A DNA stretch of 36,221 nucleotides, from positions 10,179 to 46,399 of the forward strand of contig JAHDFR010000004.1 in the NCBI GenBank assembly GCA_020628065.1, given 5' to 3'. Below, piece after piece: positions 34,781-36,221 of this stretch (position 1 is the first letter of the stretch; each line of letters begins with the position of its first letter). The notes under the pieces are model-generated. The model saw nothing but the letters and a program-made list of their open reading frames with translations. It did not search any database and had not been told where the DNA came from. The translations under genes and the position numbers were made by a program. The stretch comes from Acidimicrobiales bacterium (GTDB lineage: Bacteria; Actinomycetota; Acidimicrobiia; Acidimicrobiales; SZUA-35).

Positions 34781-35803
34781 GTGCCCACATCCCAGCGCGA
34801 ACCGGCGTCGGGCGATCAGCCGGATGGCAACCGACCGAAGCGTCGGGCCGGCCGGATTGTGGCCGGACTGATAGCCTGGCCGATCCTGGTCGGTGTTGCC
34901 TTGGTCCTGTACCTGCGAACCCAACCGGTCAGCGACCCGTTGACCATCGCCGTGGTGGGAGTCACTCCGCTTGCAGGTCTCCCACTCGTCATCGCCGTCC
35001 TCCTGTCGGCCACCACCAGAAGCCTCACTCTCAAGGCCGCCGCCGCTGTCGTTTCGGCCGCGTTCCTGATTATCATCGCCCCGTTCGACGCTGTTGTCGG
35101 CTGCCGTAATGACCTTGCCACAGCGGCGGAAGAGGGACCGTCGGTTACCGTGCTCACAGCCAACGTGCTGGTCGGCGGGGCCACACCGGACGAGTTTGTT
35201 TCCACCGTGACCGAGGTCGATCCTGACATTGTCGTCATGCAGGAGTTGCGCGGTGATTTCCTCGACCCACTACGGGTTGACGACCGGATGTCCCACTATG
35301 AGTGGCGTACCGAGGACTGGCCTGGAACCGAGCGGGGAACCGTGGTTTGGAGCCGCTGGCCCATCACCGCCGTCGAGCCGGAACCGAATGCCGTGGGCTC
35401 CACCGTCCAAGCCACGGTCGAAAGCCCCCTGGGCGAACTCCATGTGCTGGGCGTTCATTTGACCGCTCCGGCTATCGCCGCCAACGTCGAACCTTGGCAC
35501 GAGGACTTTGCCGGGCTGGCCGAACAGCCCACAGACCGGCCGACCATCATCGCCGGAGACTTTAACGCCACCGAGGACCATCTTCACTTCAGACAACTCT
35601 TGGACAGGGGCTGGACCGATGCCCACGACAACAAAGGCTGCGGGCTTGACGCCACCTGGCCCAGCGGAGGTCTGCCCACCGCGGTGATGAGGCTTGACCA
35701 CATCTTGATCAGCGACACGCTCACCACCAAGGCGCTGGCCGTGTTGCCGTCAGGTGGCAGCGATCACCACCCGGTTGTGGCCGTCATCGGACCGGCCGAG
35801 TAG
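34781..35803 (+). CDS. membrane-anchored endonuclease/exonuclease/phosphatase (EEP) family protein
   Basis: A 340-residue protein: three N-terminal membrane helices (about 26-44, 55-77, 85-101) and an EEP domain from about 120. Catalytic-type motifs are VLTANVLVGG, VVMQELRGD (metal Glu), HVLGVHL, IIAGDFNATED, MRLDHILIS and GSDHHPVVAV. With this topology the domain is outside the cytoplasm, so the substrate may be an extracellular nucleic acid, phospholipid or phosphoester; the sequence does not decide. GTG 34781 is used; there is a distant GAGGAG and no leaderless -10, so the start is uncertain. Divergent from the cytochrome b gene and convergent with pgl (9-bp gap). Confidence 0.85.
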   Translation: MPTSQREPASGDQPDGNRPKRRAGRIVAGLIAWPILVGVALVLYLRTQPVSDPLTIAVVGVTPLAGLPLVIAVLLSATTRSLTLKAAAAVVSAAFLIIIAPFDAVVGCRNDLATAAEEGPSVTVLTANVLVGGATPDEFVSTVTEVDPDIVVMQELRGDFLDPLRVDDRMSHYEWRTEDWPGTERGTVVWSRWPITAVEPEPNAVGSTVQATVESPLGELHVLGVHLTAPAIAANVEPWHEDFAGLAEQPTDRPTIIAGDFNATEDHLHFRQLLDRGWTDAHDNKGCGLDATWPSGGLPTAVMRLDHILISDTLTTKALAVLPSGGSDHHPVVAVIGPAE

Positions 35804-35812
35804 CTCGCCTCG

Positions 35813-36221
35813 CTAGTAGTCCTCGTCTGCCGGTTTGTCGTGGACGGCTCTGGCGGCCGATCGATCGGCCACCACCACCGAGTGGGGCGGATGAACAAGG
35901 CCCGCCGGAATACTCATGTCGCCGTCCAGCAGGCGGCCGAGCATCGGCCCCTTGCCTGCCCCGCTGACCAGCCAGAGGATCATCCGGGAACGATCGAGCA
36001 CCGGTCGGGTAAGTGTTAGTCTTCGAGTGGTCGATCCACCGGACGCATAGGGCTCGGTTAAGGCAACATAGCGACGAAGCTCCCCTACCACCGGGTCCCC
36101 GGGAACCAACGAGGCGGTGTGACCATCGGATCCAAGTCCGAGGTGGATCAGGTCAAACACCGGCGGGTCGCCTGCAACCTCGGTCAAACGCTGCAGGTAG
36201 TCAGCCAACCGGCCGTCAACC
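35813..36221 (-). CDS. pgl: 6-phosphogluconolactonase, 5' part beyond the window
   Basis: The C-terminal 135 or so residues of a 6-phosphogluconolactonase, which hydrolyses 6-phosphogluconolactone in the oxidative pentose phosphate pathway. Diagnostic is FDLIHLGLGSDGHTASLVPGD, followed by RLTLTRPVLDRSRMILWLVSGAGKG and a C-terminal helix region. The frame stays open to the right edge (further residues VDGRLADYLQRL), so the start lies outside. Full-length enzymes are about 240 residues, so around 100 residues are missing. In actinobacteria it usually follows zwf-opcA, which may lie just beyond the edge. Confidence 0.9.
   Translation of the reverse strand, partial: VDGRLADYLQRLTEVAGDPPVFDLIHLGLGSDGHTASLVPGDPVVGELRRYVALTEPYASGGSTTRRLTLTRPVLDRSRMILWLVSGAGKGPMLGRLLDGDMSIPAGLVHPPHSVVVADRSAARAVHDKPADEDY

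Overview
The window looks like a chromosomal segment of a GC-rich actinobacterium, most likely in or near the class Acidimicrobiia; this placement is inference. The support is: the gene neighbourhood miaB...miaA...dapF-hflX...lexA/LysM/nrdR...nrdJ, which matches the known actinobacterial order; an actinobacterial-type DapD; a tiny gene for the actinobacterial ribosomal protein bL37; LexA operators of the CGAAC-N4-GTTCG type; and DUF427 and DUF454 proteins. I see no insertion sequence, prophage, CRISPR array, tRNA or rRNA. The gene density and overlapping start/stop codons are those of a streamlined core-genome region.

Layout. 1-6900: start of an unknown gene leaving the left edge, an ATP-dependent DNA ligase, then a leftward, translationally coupled run DUF192 - rsmI - S4 RNA-binding protein - molybdopterin oxidoreductase, and the ATPase gene ychF. 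6900-12150: a DUF427 protein divergent from a PHP-domain protein, the bL37 mini-gene, a phosphosugar mutase, an unknown protein and an EAL-domain protein. 12150-19900: a PfkB (adenosine-type) kinase, B12-dependent ribonucleotide reductase nrdJ with a long structured leader, a RibD-C reductase, the regulator nrdR, a LysM membrane protein and divergent lexA with SOS boxes between them. 19900-26050: two small membrane proteins, dapD, a flavodoxin-like protein, dapC, hflX and dapF; three genes of the succinylase lysine/meso-DAP pathway therefore sit within 5 kb. 26050-29000: an unknown repeat-containing membrane protein and a NodB deacetylase/GT2 synthase fusion. 29000-32900: miaA, an APH(3')-like kinase without its N-lobe, an alpha/beta hydrolase and miaB in one leftward unit. 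33000-36221: a Tat-type molybdopterin oxidoreductase with a cytochrome b partner, a membrane endonuclease/exonuclease/phosphatase protein, and a 6-phosphogluconolactonase cut by the right edge.

Regulation. The most consistent signal is a TANNNT hexamer (mostly TAGNNT) 6-8 nt before the start codon of about a dozen genes, which is the arrangement expected for leaderless mRNAs. Genes inside runs instead use overlapping stop/start codons (ATGA, GTGA, ATGNNTAG-type). nrdJ is the exception: it has a roughly 460-nt leader with strong helices, including two upstream copies of one arm that compete for the same downstream arm. An SOS module (lexA plus a LysM membrane protein resembling the Rv2719c/DivS class of division regulators) sits beside nrdR and nrdJ, linking DNA damage, division and dNTP supply.

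Best candidates for something new are the nrdJ leader RNA, the leaderless promoter grammar with two leaderless upstream mini-ORFs, a DapF whose first catalytic cysteine is serine, and an APH(3')-like protein lacking its ATP-binding lobe that is coupled to miaA.
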